From Nocardioides sp. YR527 (GTDB taxonomy: Bacteria; Actinomycetota; Actinomycetes; Propionibacteriales; Nocardioidaceae): a stretch of 64,000 nt of DNA. The position numbers were made by a program, and so were the translations under genes. Below the pieces are notes generated by a model that worked only from the letters and a program-made list of their open reading frames with translations, searched no databases and had not been told where the DNA came from. Where the stretch lies: assembly GCF_900101045.1 (NCBI RefSeq), contig NZ_FNFN01000002.1, positions 186,001 to 250,000 on the forward strand, written 5' to 3'. This document shows positions 47,359 through 56,616 of the stretch, in pieces; position 1 is the stretch's first letter; each line of letters starts with the position of its first letter.

Positions 47359-47508
47359 TGTGGGCCAACTCACATCCTGCCACTCCTGTGACGGATTGCA
47401 AGTGGGTTGGTGAAATGGCGCGCGGCACTTTCCCGCCATGGCGGGAATGTGCTGGCGCATCCGGCGGCAAACGTTTGCAGAATCACGCCATGGCGGGGTT
47501 GTGGCGGG

Positions 47509-48582
47509 TCAGACTTCGGCGCTGACTGCGGGTGTCGGCGTGTCGAGGAAGGCTCGGGGGATCACGACGATCCGCTTCTCGGCGTCTGTCAGCGACGCCG
47601 GCAGTCCGTCGGGCCGGACCTGCACCATCTCGTACGTCACGGTGTGCTTGGTCATCCGGCGCAACTTCAGCCATCCCGAGGGCCAAGCAACGCTTCCCCA
47701 CGGCCCTTGGATCTCGAGCCACTCACCCATCGAGCCGACGACGGTCCCGCCGACGGCGTACATCCCGGACATCCGGCCCTCGCCGGAGAGTAGCCAGATC
47801 AGGGGGTTGAGCAACACCAGCACCAACCAGAAGATTGCCATCCGGTAGGAGCCACCGGCCAGTAGTAGCAGGATGTTGAGAGCGAACACAGCCGGAAGCA
47901 ACCATGCCGTGATGCCGAACTGCGCTCGCAGCCACGCCCGGACGAGCCGCCACCGCAGCGCACGATCGACGACGATCGGCTCCCCGAGCATCGGAGTCTC
48001 CCGCGATTCCCGGCCTGCCCTCGCCGCCAGTTCGCGCCTGATCGCCGGCCCGATGAGCTGGGCCGGGAAGTCGATCGACCGCGCCACCTCATCAGGCCCG
48101 GCCGGAAGATACGCCGGTACAGCCAGCGCCTTCGGGCCGCCCTGTCGACACCGCACGAGCACCGGCCCGACCTCGACCTGCGTCAGCCCCGACCAGGGAT
48201 AGAAGGCGAGTCGCCTGAGCGTACGCATGCCCAGCCCGCTCTCCGTCGCCCATGCGACGAGAGTGGCTCCAACAGGGAACTCGCGCTCCACGCGGCGAGA
48301 GACTGTCCGCAGCGGCGTCGTCAGCGAAAACGCCAGAAAGACGACTCCGATAGCGGCCATCATCCCGAGTTCAACGGCCTCGCCAACGAGTCCCGGACCA
48401 AGGCCCGGATCATGCATGCCGAACCAGAGGGCGCCGGTCAGCAACACGGGCAGACCCAACGTGAGGACCCAGTAGGGCCGGCTCCGCAGCCGCAGCCCTA
48501 CCAGCGCCCGCTTGAGCCGACGCTGGTCGTCGATCGTGACGGTCCAGTCCGTCACCGATCCCGGCACCACATCCACGTCCAC
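47509..48582 (-). CDS. Conserved membrane protein, paralogue A
   Basis: The GTG at 48582, behind AGGGGAG, gives 357 residues. It has two membrane-segment pairs, near residues 38-95 and 225-265, separated by a soluble part with FYPWSGLTQVEVGPVLVRC. It closely resembles the next gene (48777-49817) throughout: both start VDVD.PGSVT.WTVT and end AFLD.PTPAVS.EV. I recognise no family. The three such genes in this block arose by duplication. Confidence 0.78.
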   Translation of the reverse strand: MDVDVVPGSVTDWTVTIDDQRRLKRALVGLRLRSRPYWVLTLGLPVLLTGALWFGMHDPGLGPGLVGEAVELGMMAAIGVVFLAFSLTTPLRTVSRRVEREFPVGATLVAWATESGLGMRTLRRLAFYPWSGLTQVEVGPVLVRCRQGGPKALAVPAYLPAGPDEVARSIDFPAQLIGPAIRRELAARAGRESRETPMLGEPIVVDRALRWRLVRAWLRAQFGITAWLLPAVFALNILLLLAGGSYRMAIFWLVLVLLNPLIWLLSGEGRMSGMYAVGGTVVGSMGEWLEIQGPWGSVAWPSGWLKLRRMTKHTVTYEMVQVRPDGLPASLTDAEKRIVVIPRAFLDTPTPAVSAEV

Positions 48583-48682
48583 GAACGGCTCCCCTCAGCA
48601 TCCCCACAGTCCAGAGTCGGCGCAGCGTACCGAATACCCGGGGTGGGATTGGGCGATTCCTGGACTGGAATCGCCTACCCGC

Positions 48683-48768
48683 AACTTCCCCGCACATGAG
48701 CGAAAGTTTCGTACGCCCCGAGCCCAGGTCGTGCCAGAACTCCACATGTGCACGGATGTTGCGGGGTT
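48683..48768. repeat. Duplicated intergenic unit after paralogue A start
   Basis: The stretch begins AACTTCCCCGCACATG and ends in a partly complementary CACATGTGC...TTGCGGGG. A similar unit is at 49888-49968 beside paralogue B. They were probably duplicated with the genes. Confidence 0.6.
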
Positions 48769-48776
48769 GTGGCGGG

Positions 48777-49817
48777 TCAGACTTCGGTGCTGACTGCCGG
48801 CGTCGGCGCGTCTAGGAAGGCTCGGGGGATCACGACGACCCGCTTGTCCAGGCTGGCCATCCCTCGGCGTGGCCGGTTCTGCACCACCTCGTACGCCACG
48901 GTGTGCTCTGTCATGCGGCCTTGCCTGAGCCACCCGTGGTGCCAGGCGATGCTTCCCCACGGGCCCTGGATCTGGACATACTCGCCCACTGATCCGACAA
49001 CTGTCGCGCCGATCGGGTACATGCCCGAGATCTGCCCGTCGTCACCTCGCAGCAGCGCCACTGAGGTGAGCACCAGAAGCACCGTCCAGAGGATCGCCAT
49101 CCGGTAGGAACCATCGATCAGGCTGATCGTGCACTGGAGGACGGCGACCGCCGGGAGCACCCACAGGATCAGGCCCATCTGCTGCCGCATCCATCCTCGG
49201 CTGAGTCGCCGATGAAGCGCGCGATCGATCACGACCGGCTCGCCTGGCAGCGCCGGCTCCGCCGTACGTCGGCCCGCTCCCATCCTCAACTCCCGGGCGA
49301 TCTCCGGACTGATCAGCTGGACCGGGAAGTCCACCGACCTCGTATGTTCTTCGGGCCCGGCCAGGAGCGATACAGGCGCCACCGACCGCCACCGACCGAC
49401 CGGCTGCCCGAATCGCACGAGCACAGGCCCCTGATCGACCTGCGTGAGCCGCGACCAGGGATAGAAGGCGAGACGGATCGGCGTACGAACGCCAACGCCT
49501 GACGCCGTCGCCCAGGACGTGAACGTAGCGCCTACCTGGAAGCCACGCTCGACACGGCGGCGTACGGCACTCAAGCCACCTGCATGCACGACCACGAGGC
49601 TCGCCACCATCACTGCCACGAACGTCATCGGCTCGGGGCTCGGGATGACCCAGGCCCACAGAAGAATTCCGGCGCCGATCGGCGGGATCGCCACCCCGAC
49701 GATCCAGAAGCCAGGACTCGCCACCAGCGTGTTGAACTGAGCCCGCTTGAGCCGCTGCTGGTCCGCGAGGGTGACGGTCCAGTGGGTCACGGAGCCAGGC
49801 AGCGCATCCACATCCAC
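48777..49817 (-). CDS. Conserved membrane protein, paralogue B
   Basis: The GTG at 49817, behind GAGGAG, gives 346 residues. It has the same layout as paralogue A: a hydrophobic pair near residues 30-85, a soluble centre with FYPWSRLTQVDQGPVLVRF, a second hydrophobic pair near 215-255 and a C-terminal tail ending PTPAVSTEV. A longer open frame to 49928 has no ribosome site. Function unknown. Confidence 0.78.
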   Translation of the reverse strand: MDVDALPGSVTHWTVTLADQQRLKRAQFNTLVASPGFWIVGVAIPPIGAGILLWAWVIPSPEPMTFVAVMVASLVVVHAGGLSAVRRRVERGFQVGATFTSWATASGVGVRTPIRLAFYPWSRLTQVDQGPVLVRFGQPVGRWRSVAPVSLLAGPEEHTRSVDFPVQLISPEIARELRMGAGRRTAEPALPGEPVVIDRALHRRLSRGWMRQQMGLILWVLPAVAVLQCTISLIDGSYRMAILWTVLLVLTSVALLRGDDGQISGMYPIGATVVGSVGEYVQIQGPWGSIAWHHGWLRQGRMTEHTVAYEVVQNRPRRGMASLDKRVVVIPRAFLDAPTPAVSTEV

Positions 49818-49887
49818 GAGCGACTCCTCAGCATCCCCGCAATTCGGTCGCCGAAGCGTAGCGAATACCCGACGAGGGATGCGCTGG

Positions 49888-49968
49888 AACTTCCCCGCAC
49901 ATGCACGAAGATTCCGTACACCACCCACTCAGGTCGCGCCAGAAGCCCGCATGTGCGCGGTTATTGCG
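49888..49968. repeat. Duplicated intergenic unit beside paralogue B
   Basis: AACTTCCCCGCACATG at 49888-49903 matches 48683-48698 exactly, and the following GCCAGAA...CATGTGC part is also similar. The unit lies between paralogue B and the HD-domain gene. Confidence 0.6.
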
Positions 49969-49975
49969 AGGGCGG

Positions 49976-50626
49976 TCAGTCGGGGTCGGGGCGGATCCAG
50001 CCCTTGGCGAGACCTGCTCGGACGATGGCGTCGGTGGCCTCCCCGAGGGTCGTCGAGGCGGCGACGACGCCGGCCTCACGCGCGCGGACGCGGGACTCGG
50101 TGGCGCCAGGCATGCCCCAGGTGCCGCCGCGGTTGAGCCAGTTGAGGAGCATCGGCTCGAGGCGGTCCATCGCCTTGCAGAAGCGTGCCTCGGGGGTCTG
50201 GGCGGCCTCGAACTCGTCCCACAGGGTACGGATCTGGCCGGCCTGGTCCGGCGGCAGCATCGTGAAGAGACGCTCGGCGGCGGCGACCTCGCGCTCGACC
50301 TGATCGACGACCGCGGCCGGGTCGAAGACCGGGCTGTCGCCGGCGTAGATCTCGATCATGTCGTGGATGATGACGAGCTTGATCGCGTGCCCTACGTCGA
50401 TCGGCTCGTCGGCGTACTCGGCGAGCAGCAGCACCATCAACGCCAGGTGCCAGGAGTGCTCGGCATCGTTCTCCCGCCGGTCGGCCGCTGCCAGCGGCGA
50501 GGCGCGCAGGATCGTCTTGAGCTTGTCGGCCTCGGCGATGAACTCCAACTGCGCCCGCAGCCTCCCGCCGATCTCGTCAGGGAGCGGATTCAGGTCGATG
50601 ATCAGGTCCTCACGCGGGTCGTCCAT
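49976..50626 (-). CDS. HD-domain phosphohydrolase (YfbR/HDDC2-like)
   Basis: The 216-residue protein has the metal-binding HD set: His57 in NDAEHSWH, His88-Asp89 in IIHDMIEIYAGD and Asp153 in KAMDRLEP. This fits HD hydrolases acting on deoxynucleoside monophosphates or related phosphates. It sits between two membrane paralogues and overlaps the next gene by 17 bases; there is no clear functional link. Confidence 0.85.
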   Translation of the reverse strand: MDDPREDLIIDLNPLPDEIGGRLRAQLEFIAEADKLKTILRASPLAAADRRENDAEHSWHLALMVLLLAEYADEPIDVGHAIKLVIIHDMIEIYAGDSPVFDPAAVVDQVEREVAAAERLFTMLPPDQAGQIRTLWDEFEAAQTPEARFCKAMDRLEPMLLNWLNRGGTWGMPGATESRVRAREAGVVAASTTLGEATDAIVRAGLAKGWIRPDPD

Positions 50627-51731
50627 ACCCCGACTCTCTCACCCGCCCCGGGCGGGACGGTCGGCACCCGAGTTGATCGAGGACGTCGTTGGGGACCAGA
50701 TCTGCCGGGACCATCTCCCATTCCATCCGTGCAGTCCGGCTCGGATAGATCAGCGCTGTCCCTCGGCGGCGTGCGTCGCGCAGCAGCGCCCACGGGATCA
50801 GCCGCTCGTCCAGCGCGGTCACAAGTCTGATCCCGAGGTCATCGATCCGAACCGAAGTCGAGAATCCGACCGGAAACATCACACGCGCTTGGTGGCGGGG
50901 CATCCACCAGAGCACCCAGACCTCCGCACCGAAGAGGACGACGAGGACGAGCCACTGCGTCGTCAACCACCCGTCACCGGCGAGACCCGTCGATATCCCG
51001 ACTGCTACAGACCCGACAACGACAACCGCAAGCATCACCTGGGTGAACAGAATGACGGGCTTGACGAGGATCGCCAGCCACGCGTCACGCCCCAGGCGTC
51101 GCTGGACCTCCGCCGTCATCACGATGGCGCGCGCGGGTTGCACCTGATTGGACCGCGGAAAGGCCAGCGCTGAGGGTTCCACGGTCTCGGCCGGCGCCGG
51201 GATACGAAGGCGTCCAACATCCTCAGCACCCAGCAGGTCTCCTGGCACCCACGAACTGTTGAGTCTCCACACCAGGTTCGCTAGGAACGTGGTGGAGAGT
51301 GAGCCTGCCCGCTCCTCGATCCGGAGAACCGTCGCGCTGCTCGGACCGGTGACGATCTGGTCCCAGCGGCGAAACGTCTCACCCAGAGCGTTGGAGACTC
51401 GGAGACCGGCCGCGTCGGACTCAGCATACGCGGTCACACCGATCGGGTACGCCTCTCGTATCTGCTTGCCGACTCTGGACGAGACCATCGCCACGCAGAG
51501 AAGGGCCAGCGCAACCGCGACCACCGCCAGTACAGCCAGTCCGGTCCGATCCACCGGACCGATGGATCGAGAGTCCTCGCTCAGCACCCACGGCACGCTG
51601 CACAGCAGCCAGAGCCCGAGAGCGATCGCGCCCGCACGTACGAACGTTGCTCGTGTCCAGAGCGAGACTCTTCTCGCTGCGCGGACGAGTTGCCGCTGAC
51701 TCTGGTGAGTCACAACCCAGGAGTGCACCAC
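50610..51731 (-). CDS. Conserved membrane protein, distant paralogue C
   Basis: The 373-residue protein has hydrophobic pairs near residues 30-85 and 225-275 and a middle part (ESDAAGLRVSNALGETFRRWDQIVTG) laid out like paralogues A and B, but identity is low. The GTG at 51731 is used; a second GTG at 51713 is possible. The C-terminus ends past the HD gene start. Function unknown. Confidence 0.68.
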   Translation of the reverse strand: MVHSWVVTHQSQRQLVRAARRVSLWTRATFVRAGAIALGLWLLCSVPWVLSEDSRSIGPVDRTGLAVLAVVAVALALLCVAMVSSRVGKQIREAYPIGVTAYAESDAAGLRVSNALGETFRRWDQIVTGPSSATVLRIEERAGSLSTTFLANLVWRLNSSWVPGDLLGAEDVGRLRIPAPAETVEPSALAFPRSNQVQPARAIVMTAEVQRRLGRDAWLAILVKPVILFTQVMLAVVVVGSVAVGISTGLAGDGWLTTQWLVLVVLFGAEVWVLWWMPRHQARVMFPVGFSTSVRIDDLGIRLVTALDERLIPWALLRDARRRGTALIYPSRTARMEWEMVPADLVPNDVLDQLGCRPSRPGRVRESGYGRPA

Positions 51732-51805
51732 GTACGGAGTGTGGCCGACAGAGCCGCGGCGAACATCGAAAACCGGAAACCCCGAGGGGTTTGTGGGCGA
51801 TCTGG

Positions 51806-52477
51806 TCAGCGAACGGGGAGGGCGCGCTTGGAGCGGCTGACGTACGCCGAGCCGTCGGGCCCGACGACGGCGTAGGAATCGCCGATACGGGAGTTGTACT
51901 CCAGGTGGGCGCGACCCCAGAACATGCCGATCCGGATGCCGCCGTACATCCCCGGAGCGGTGAACCAGGCCTCGTCCGGGCCGCCCTCCTCGGAGATGAG
52001 CCGGACGTCGAACGTACGCAGCTGGTGCTCGCCACGGAACTCGGCGGTGAGCTCGGCGAGCGTCGCGTTCACGTGGTGGTTGACGCCCTCGAGGTTGTCG
52101 CCGAGCGGGGTGCCGGGGCGGAAGTAGGGGTCGAGCATGTCGAGCAGGTGCTCGTGACCGCGTCGCTTGGCGAGCTGGTAGGGCGTCTCGCCATGGGCAG
52201 TGGGGAGCGAACGAACCCCACCCAACGAGAGCAGCTCCTGGACGGTCTCCCGCGGCGCACCGAGGTAGGCGGCGTGGTGGAGCGGCGTGAACATCGACTC
52301 GCCGCCGATCTTCCAGGTGTTGACGCCGACCGTGTAGTCGTTGCGCACCTGCGAGAGCGCGCGGCGCCAGTCACCCTGTGCGGCCGCGTCGGTGAGCGAA
52401 TCCCTGGCCTTGACCGCGGCGGGGCCGTAGGCCTCGCGAGGCATCAAGATCCCGTCCCATGGCAACGTGGAGGTCAT
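51806..52477 (-). CDS. Ankyrin-repeat protein
   Basis: The ATG at 52477 gives 223 residues. At least two ankyrin repeats are visible: FTPLHHAAYLGAPRETVQELLSLGG and ETPYQLAKRRGHEHLLDMLDPYFRPG. The second half is a beta-rich domain (HQLRTFDVRLISEEGG, GMYGGIRIGMFWGR) that I cannot name. Actinobacterial ankyrin proteins often bind a partner protein. It follows menG on the same strand with 20 bases between. Confidence 0.8.
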   Translation of the reverse strand: MTSTLPWDGILMPREAYGPAAVKARDSLTDAAAQGDWRRALSQVRNDYTVGVNTWKIGGESMFTPLHHAAYLGAPRETVQELLSLGGVRSLPTAHGETPYQLAKRRGHEHLLDMLDPYFRPGTPLGDNLEGVNHHVNATLAELTAEFRGEHQLRTFDVRLISEEGGPDEAWFTAPGMYGGIRIGMFWGRAHLEYNSRIGDSYAVVGPDGSAYVSRSKRALPVR

Positions 52478-52496
52478 AGTTGAACTTTCGCAGAGA

Positions 52497-53186
52497 TCAG
52501 GCGATTGCGTGATGGAGTGCGACGATTCCACCCGAGAGATTCGTCCAGGTCGGCGACTGCCACCCCGCTGCGGAGAGCATGTCGGCGAGACCTGCCTGGT
52601 CGGGCCATGCCCGGATGGACTCAGCGAGATAGACGTACGCGTCCGGGGAGGACGATACCGCCCGCGCGACCGGCGGGAGGGCCCTCATCAGGTACTCCAC
52701 GTAGAGCGTCCGGAACGGCTTCCAGGTCGGGTGCGAGAACTCGCAGACCACGATCCGGCCGCCGGGGCGGGTGACCCGGCGCAGCTCGCGCAGGCCGGCC
52801 GCCGGGTCGACGATGTTGCGCAGCCCGAAGGAGATCGTGACCGCGTCGAAGGTCGCATCGCGGTAGGGCAGCTTGGTGCCGTCGCCGGCCGTGAACGGCA
52901 GGTGCGGCTTGGCCTGCTTGCCGACCTGGAGCATCCCGATCGAGAAGTCCGTCGGCACCACGGAGGCGCCCGCGTCCAGGAACGGCTGGGACGAGGTGCC
53001 GGTGCCGGCGGCGAGGTCGAGCACGAGCTCGCCCGGCAACGGGGCGACGGCCTTGATGACCTCGCGTCGCCAACGTCGGTCCTGGCCGAGCGAGAGTACG
53101 TCGTTGGTCACGTCGTAGCGCTTGGCCACGGCGTCGAACATCCGACGGACCTCGCCGGGCTGCTTGTCCAGATCTGCTCGGGTCAC
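52497..53186 (-). CDS. menG: Demethylmenaquinone methyltransferase
   Basis: The 229-residue protein matches UbiE/Men[29 protein letters not shown], the SAM motif [13 protein letters not shown], and [28 protein letters not shown]. It methylates demethylmenaquinone with SAM as last step of menaquinone synthesis. Other men genes are at 53.9-63.1 kb, and complex I, which uses menaquinone, is nearby. Confidence 0.94.
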   Translation of the reverse strand: MTRADLDKQPGEVRRMFDAVAKRYDVTNDVLSLGQDRRWRREVIKAVAPLPGELVLDLAAGTGTSSQPFLDAGASVVPTDFSIGMLQVGKQAKPHLPFTAGDGTKLPYRDATFDAVTISFGLRNIVDPAAGLRELRRVTRPGGRIVVCEFSHPTWKPFRTLYVEYLMRALPPVARAVSSSPDAYVYLAESIRAWPDQAGLADMLSAAGWQSPTWTNLSGGIVALHHAIA

Positions 53187-53224
53187 GGGCTGATTCTGTC
53201 TTGGGTCGGTGTCCGGGACCGAAC

Positions 53225-53806
53225 TCAGGCGAGCTTCTCGAAGATCTCGTCGGCGTACTTCGCCGCGTCCTTCTTCGAGGCGGCGGTCGCCTGGACGGTC
53301 AGGTCGTCGGACGCGTGGGAGCAGGTCGTCTGGGTCTGACCGGTCGACTGGTCGGCGCTGGAGTAGCAGACGTCGTCGCCCACCTTGGAGACCTCGCCAC
53401 CGCCGTAGTAGGCGCTGCCGTCACCGGCGAAGGCACGGATCATCACGGACTTCTTCATGTCCTTGGTGATGTAGGTGCGCGTAGCCATCGAGAACCCGAG
53501 CGCGTCGGACACGTTGCGGTCCTCGGTCTTCGAGCTGGCAGCGTTCTGCTTGATGAACAGGTCCAGCTGCTCCTCGGACGCACCCTGCTTCTTGATCACG
53601 TCGAGGTCGTAGGAGGACTTCTCGTCCGCCGGCTTGTAGCCGCCCGACAGCGTCTCCGGGAGCGTGATCTTCACTCCCGAGTGGGATTCGGAGTCGCCAA
53701 CCCACCGCGGCAGGCCGACGCCCAGCACGACGAAGAGGGCCAAGGCGATGATGCCGAGGGTGATGCCGTTCTCTGCGATGAACGACTGCTCTTTGTTGGT
53801 ACTCAC
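53225..53806 (-). CDS. Hypothetical membrane-anchored secreted protein
   Basis: The GTG at 53806 gives 193 residues with one membrane segment at about 13-32 ([19 protein letters not shown]) and an extracytoplasmic domain with two cysteines (VCYSS, TTCSH) that could form a disulfide. No family is recognised. It lies between menG and the divergent isochorismate synthase gene. Confidence 0.75.
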   Translation of the reverse strand: MSTNKEQSFIAENGITLGIIALALFVVLGVGLPRWVGDSESHSGVKITLPETLSGGYKPADEKSSYDLDVIKKQGASEEQLDLFIKQNAASSKTEDRNVSDALGFSMATRTYITKDMKKSVMIRAFAGDGSAYYGGGEVSKVGDDVCYSSADQSTGQTQTTCSHASDDLTVQATAASKKDAAKYADEIFEKLA

Positions 53807-53910
53807 GCAAGCGCACGCTACAACCCACATGGTGATCTATGGCAACTGGGGCGGATGCCATACCTCACTTCGACTCGTCCTCGCCGACACCACGCCGATA
53901 CGCTGGGGGC

Positions 53911-55161
53911 GTGAGTGAGTCTGAGCAGCAGTCCCTGGTAGCCACCACCGTGGCACTCGATGCCGGGTCGGAGACGCTCGACGACCTGCTCGCGCTGCTG
54001 CCCGCCCGCCGGCGCGTTCTGTCCTGGGTCCGCCACGGCGAGGGTCTGGTCGGCTGGGGCACCGCCGCCGAGATCCGTACGTCCGGACCGGAGCGGTTCG
54101 CGCATGCGACCAAGTGGTTCGAGGAGCTGGCGGCGGTCTCCACGGTCTCCGATCCGGTGCGCGAGCCCGGCACCGGCCTGGTCGGTTTCGGCTCCTTCGC
54201 CTTCTCGGACCTGCCGGGATTCTCCGTGCTCAAGGTGCCCGCGGTCGTCGTCGGTAAGCGCGGCGACGTCGCCTGGGTGACCACCGTCGGTCCGGCCGCG
54301 GCACCCCCTCCTCCGCTGACTCCGACGCCGGAGCCGGAGGCGCCGCGCGACGTCGTCTTCGCCGATGCGTACGTCGACGGCGAGCACTGGATGCGGATCG
54401 TCGCCGACGCCGTTGCCCGGCTCCAGGACGGAGACCTCGACAAGGTCGTCCTCGCCCGCGACCTGCTGGCAGCGGCCAGCGCCCCGATCGACATCCGTGC
54501 CGTGCTGCGGCGGTTGGCGGCTGCGTACCCGACCTGCTGGACGTTCCACGTCGACGACCTCTTCGGCGCGACCCCCGAGCTGCTCGTCCGCCGCGAGCGC
54601 GGCCTGGTCACCTCCCGCGTGCTCGCGGGCACGATCTGGCCGACCGGCGAGGAGAACCTCGACGACGCTCTCGCCGCGTCGCTGGCGGAGTCCTCCAAGA
54701 ACCTCGAGGAGCACGAGTATGCCGCCAGGTCGGTCGCCGACGCGCTGGAGCCGCACTGCTCCTCGATGAACGTGCCCGACGCACCTTTCGTGCTGAAGCT
54801 CCCCAACGTGATGCACCTGGCCACCGACATCACCGGCGTGGCCAGCGACGGGGTCAGCTCGCTCGACCTGGCCGCCGCCCTGCACCCCTCGGCGGCGGTC
54901 GGCGGCACCCCGCGCGAGGATGCCGTCGCGCTCATCGCCGAGATCGAGTCGATGGAGCGCGCCCGCTACGCCGGTCCGGTCGGCTGGATGGACGCCACCG
55001 GCGACGGCGAGTGGGGCATCGCGCTGCGTACGGCCGAGATGATCGACGACCGTACGGCCCGCCTCTTCGCCGGCTGCGGCATCGTGTCGAGCTCCGACCC
55101 GGAGACCGAGCTGGCCGAGACCCAGGCCAAGTTCGTCCCGATTCGAGACGCACTGTCTTAA
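53911..55161 (+). CDS. menF: Isochorismate synthase
   Basis: The GTG at 53911, behind GGGGGC, gives 416 residues; the earlier ATG at 53839 overlaps the divergent promoter. The chorismate-binding core shows VVLARDLLA, TFHVDDLFGATPELLVRRERGLVTSRVLAGTIWPTGEE, HPSAAVGGTPREDA and GWMDATGDGEWGIALR. It converts chorismate to isochorismate, the first step of menaquinone synthesis. MenD, MenC and MenE are about 4-8 kb away. A role in siderophore synthesis is possible for this family but no such genes are here. Confidence 0.9.
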   Translation: MSESEQQSLVATTVALDAGSETLDDLLALLPARRRVLSWVRHGEGLVGWGTAAEIRTSGPERFAHATKWFEELAAVSTVSDPVREPGTGLVGFGSFAFSDLPGFSVLKVPAVVVGKRGDVAWVTTVGPAAAPPPPLTPTPEPEAPRDVVFADAYVDGEHWMRIVADAVARLQDGDLDKVVLARDLLAAASAPIDIRAVLRRLAAAYPTCWTFHVDDLFGATPELLVRRERGLVTSRVLAGTIWPTGEENLDDALAASLAESSKNLEEHEYAARSVADALEPHCSSMNVPDAPFVLKLPNVMHLATDITGVASDGVSSLDLAAALHPSAAVGGTPREDAVALIAEIESMERARYAGPVGWMDATGDGEWGIALRTAEMIDDRTARLFAGCGIVSSSDPETELAETQAKFVPIRDALS

Positions 55162-55170
55162 CCTCCGTTC

Positions 55171-55662
55171 ATGGAGAACTCGGACGGCCTCATCCGCACA
55201 GCCCTGCGCGAGGGAGAGGAGAACGCCGACCGGCTGGCGCGGACGCAGCTGCTCACGATCCCGTTCCTGATCGTCGCGATGATCTCGGTGCCGGCGTACC
55301 GGATCGTCCACGACGATGGTGAGAACGGCGACAGCTATGGCTTCTGGTCAGCGATCGCATGGTTGGGCGACCGCCCCGACGACGCCCCTGGCGCCTACCG
55401 GCTGCTGATCGTCGCTGCGGTGCTGACGCTCCTCTTCGCCGTGGCGGCCGCGGCGATGGGCCTCTACTTCGCCTACTCCCGGAGCAACCATCCCGCCGTC
55501 GAGATCGGGATCGCGATCGTCTCGGGGACGCTGCCGAGCGCCATCGCCGTGATCGGAGTGGTCGCGCTGCCCGAGGACTCCGCGGTGCAGATGGGCTGGG
55601 GTGTACTGCTTCCGGTCTTCCTCGGCCTGTGGCTCGCCAACATGGTCCGCTCCGACGTCTAA
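55171..55662 (+). CDS. Hypothetical membrane protein
   Basis: The 163-residue protein has four membrane segments (about 30-50, 80-102, 112-133, 140-158) and a charged N-terminus. It starts 9 bases after the menF stop. No family is recognised. Confidence 0.72.
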   Translation: MENSDGLIRTALREGEENADRLARTQLLTIPFLIVAMISVPAYRIVHDDGENGDSYGFWSAIAWLGDRPDDAPGAYRLLIVAAVLTLLFAVAAAAMGLYFAYSRSNHPAVEIGIAIVSGTLPSAIAVIGVVALPEDSAVQMGWGVLLPVFLGLWLANMVRSDV

Positions 55663-55686
55663 CCCAGCCGCGATAGATTCGGCGGC

Positions 55687-56319
55687 ATGAGGATCACGAA
55701 GTTCGGCCATGCCTGTGTCCGGATCGAGCACGACGGGGCGGTGGTGGTCGTCGATCCTGGCGTGTTCACCCAGCCCGAGGCGCTGGACGGCGCGACGGCG
55801 GTGCTGATCACCCACGAGCACCCCGACCACTACAGCCCCGCTCTCCTGGAGGGCAACGACGCTCCGGTCTACACCATCGGCGCGGTCGCGGCGCAGATCC
55901 TGAAGACTGCCCCCGGGGTCCACGAGCGGACCACGGTGGTGAAGCCGGGCGAGTCGTTCGACGCCGGGCTCCCGGTCACCGCGGTCAACGAGAAGCACGC
56001 GGTCATCCACGCCGATCTGCCGCACTTCGACAACTCGGGCTACCTGATCACCGCGGGCGAGCAGAAGCTCTTCCACCCGGGCGACGCGCTCGACGGCCCC
56101 GGCCAAGCCGTGGACGTACTCTTCCTGCCCGTCTCCGCGCCGTGGGCGCGCTCGAGCGAGCTGATCGACTTCGCCCGCGCTGTCGGCGCGTCCAGCACCG
56201 TCGCGATCCACGACCGGATCTACTCCGAGGCCGGCTCCGGTGTCTTCGACACCCAGGCGGCGGCGCTCATCCCCGCCGAGCGTGGCTACGTACGTCTCGC
56301 GGACGGGGCTGACCTCTGA
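55687..56319 (+). CDS. MBL-fold metallo-hydrolase
   Basis: The 210-residue protein has the metallo-beta-lactamase fold: THEHPDHY (His43, His45, Asp47, His48) and later metal-site residues in LFHPGDAL (His/Asp) and VAIHDRIY (His). It resembles UlaG/YhfI-like small hydrolases. The substrate is unknown. Its stop overlaps the YciI gene start by one base. Confidence 0.88.
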   Translation: MRITKFGHACVRIEHDGAVVVVDPGVFTQPEALDGATAVLITHEHPDHYSPALLEGNDAPVYTIGAVAAQILKTAPGVHERTTVVKPGESFDAGLPVTAVNEKHAVIHADLPHFDNSGYLITAGEQKLFHPGDALDGPGQAVDVLFLPVSAPWARSSELIDFARAVGASSTVAIHDRIYSEAGSGVFDTQAAALIPAERGYVRLADGADL

Positions 56320-56597
56320 TGGCCCTCGTCGCGGTTCTGTACGCCTACAACGACCTCCCCGACGTACGCGCCGAGCACCTCGACGCCCATCGCGGGTTCC
56401 TGGCCAGCCAGGAGAACCTGGTCCTCTCCGGTCCCACCTCCGACGGTTCCGGCCTGCTTGTCTTCGAGGGCGAGATCGCCACGGTCGAGACTGCCGTGGA
56501 CGACGACCCGTTCCTCGCGGTCGGGCTGATCAAGGAGCGCCGTATCTTCGAGTGGACCCCGGTCCTCGGTTCCTGGAAGACCCAGCTGGGCCTCTGA
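56319..56597 (+). CDS. YciI-like protein
   Basis: The 92-residue protein has the YciI ferredoxin-like fold: EHLDAHRGFLASQENLVLSGPTSDGSG, an FEGEIATVETAVDDDPFLAVGLIKE middle and an ending YciI-like strand. The conserved His (EHLDAHR) and Asp (DDDPF) are the presumed active site. Function is not established. It overlaps the MBL gene, so they are coupled. Confidence 0.85.
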   Translation: MALVAVLYAYNDLPDVRAEHLDAHRGFLASQENLVLSGPTSDGSGLLVFEGEIATVETAVDDDPFLAVGLIKERRIFEWTPVLGSWKTQLGL

Positions 56598-56616
56598 GAA
56601 CCGGGGCCCTCGAAGG

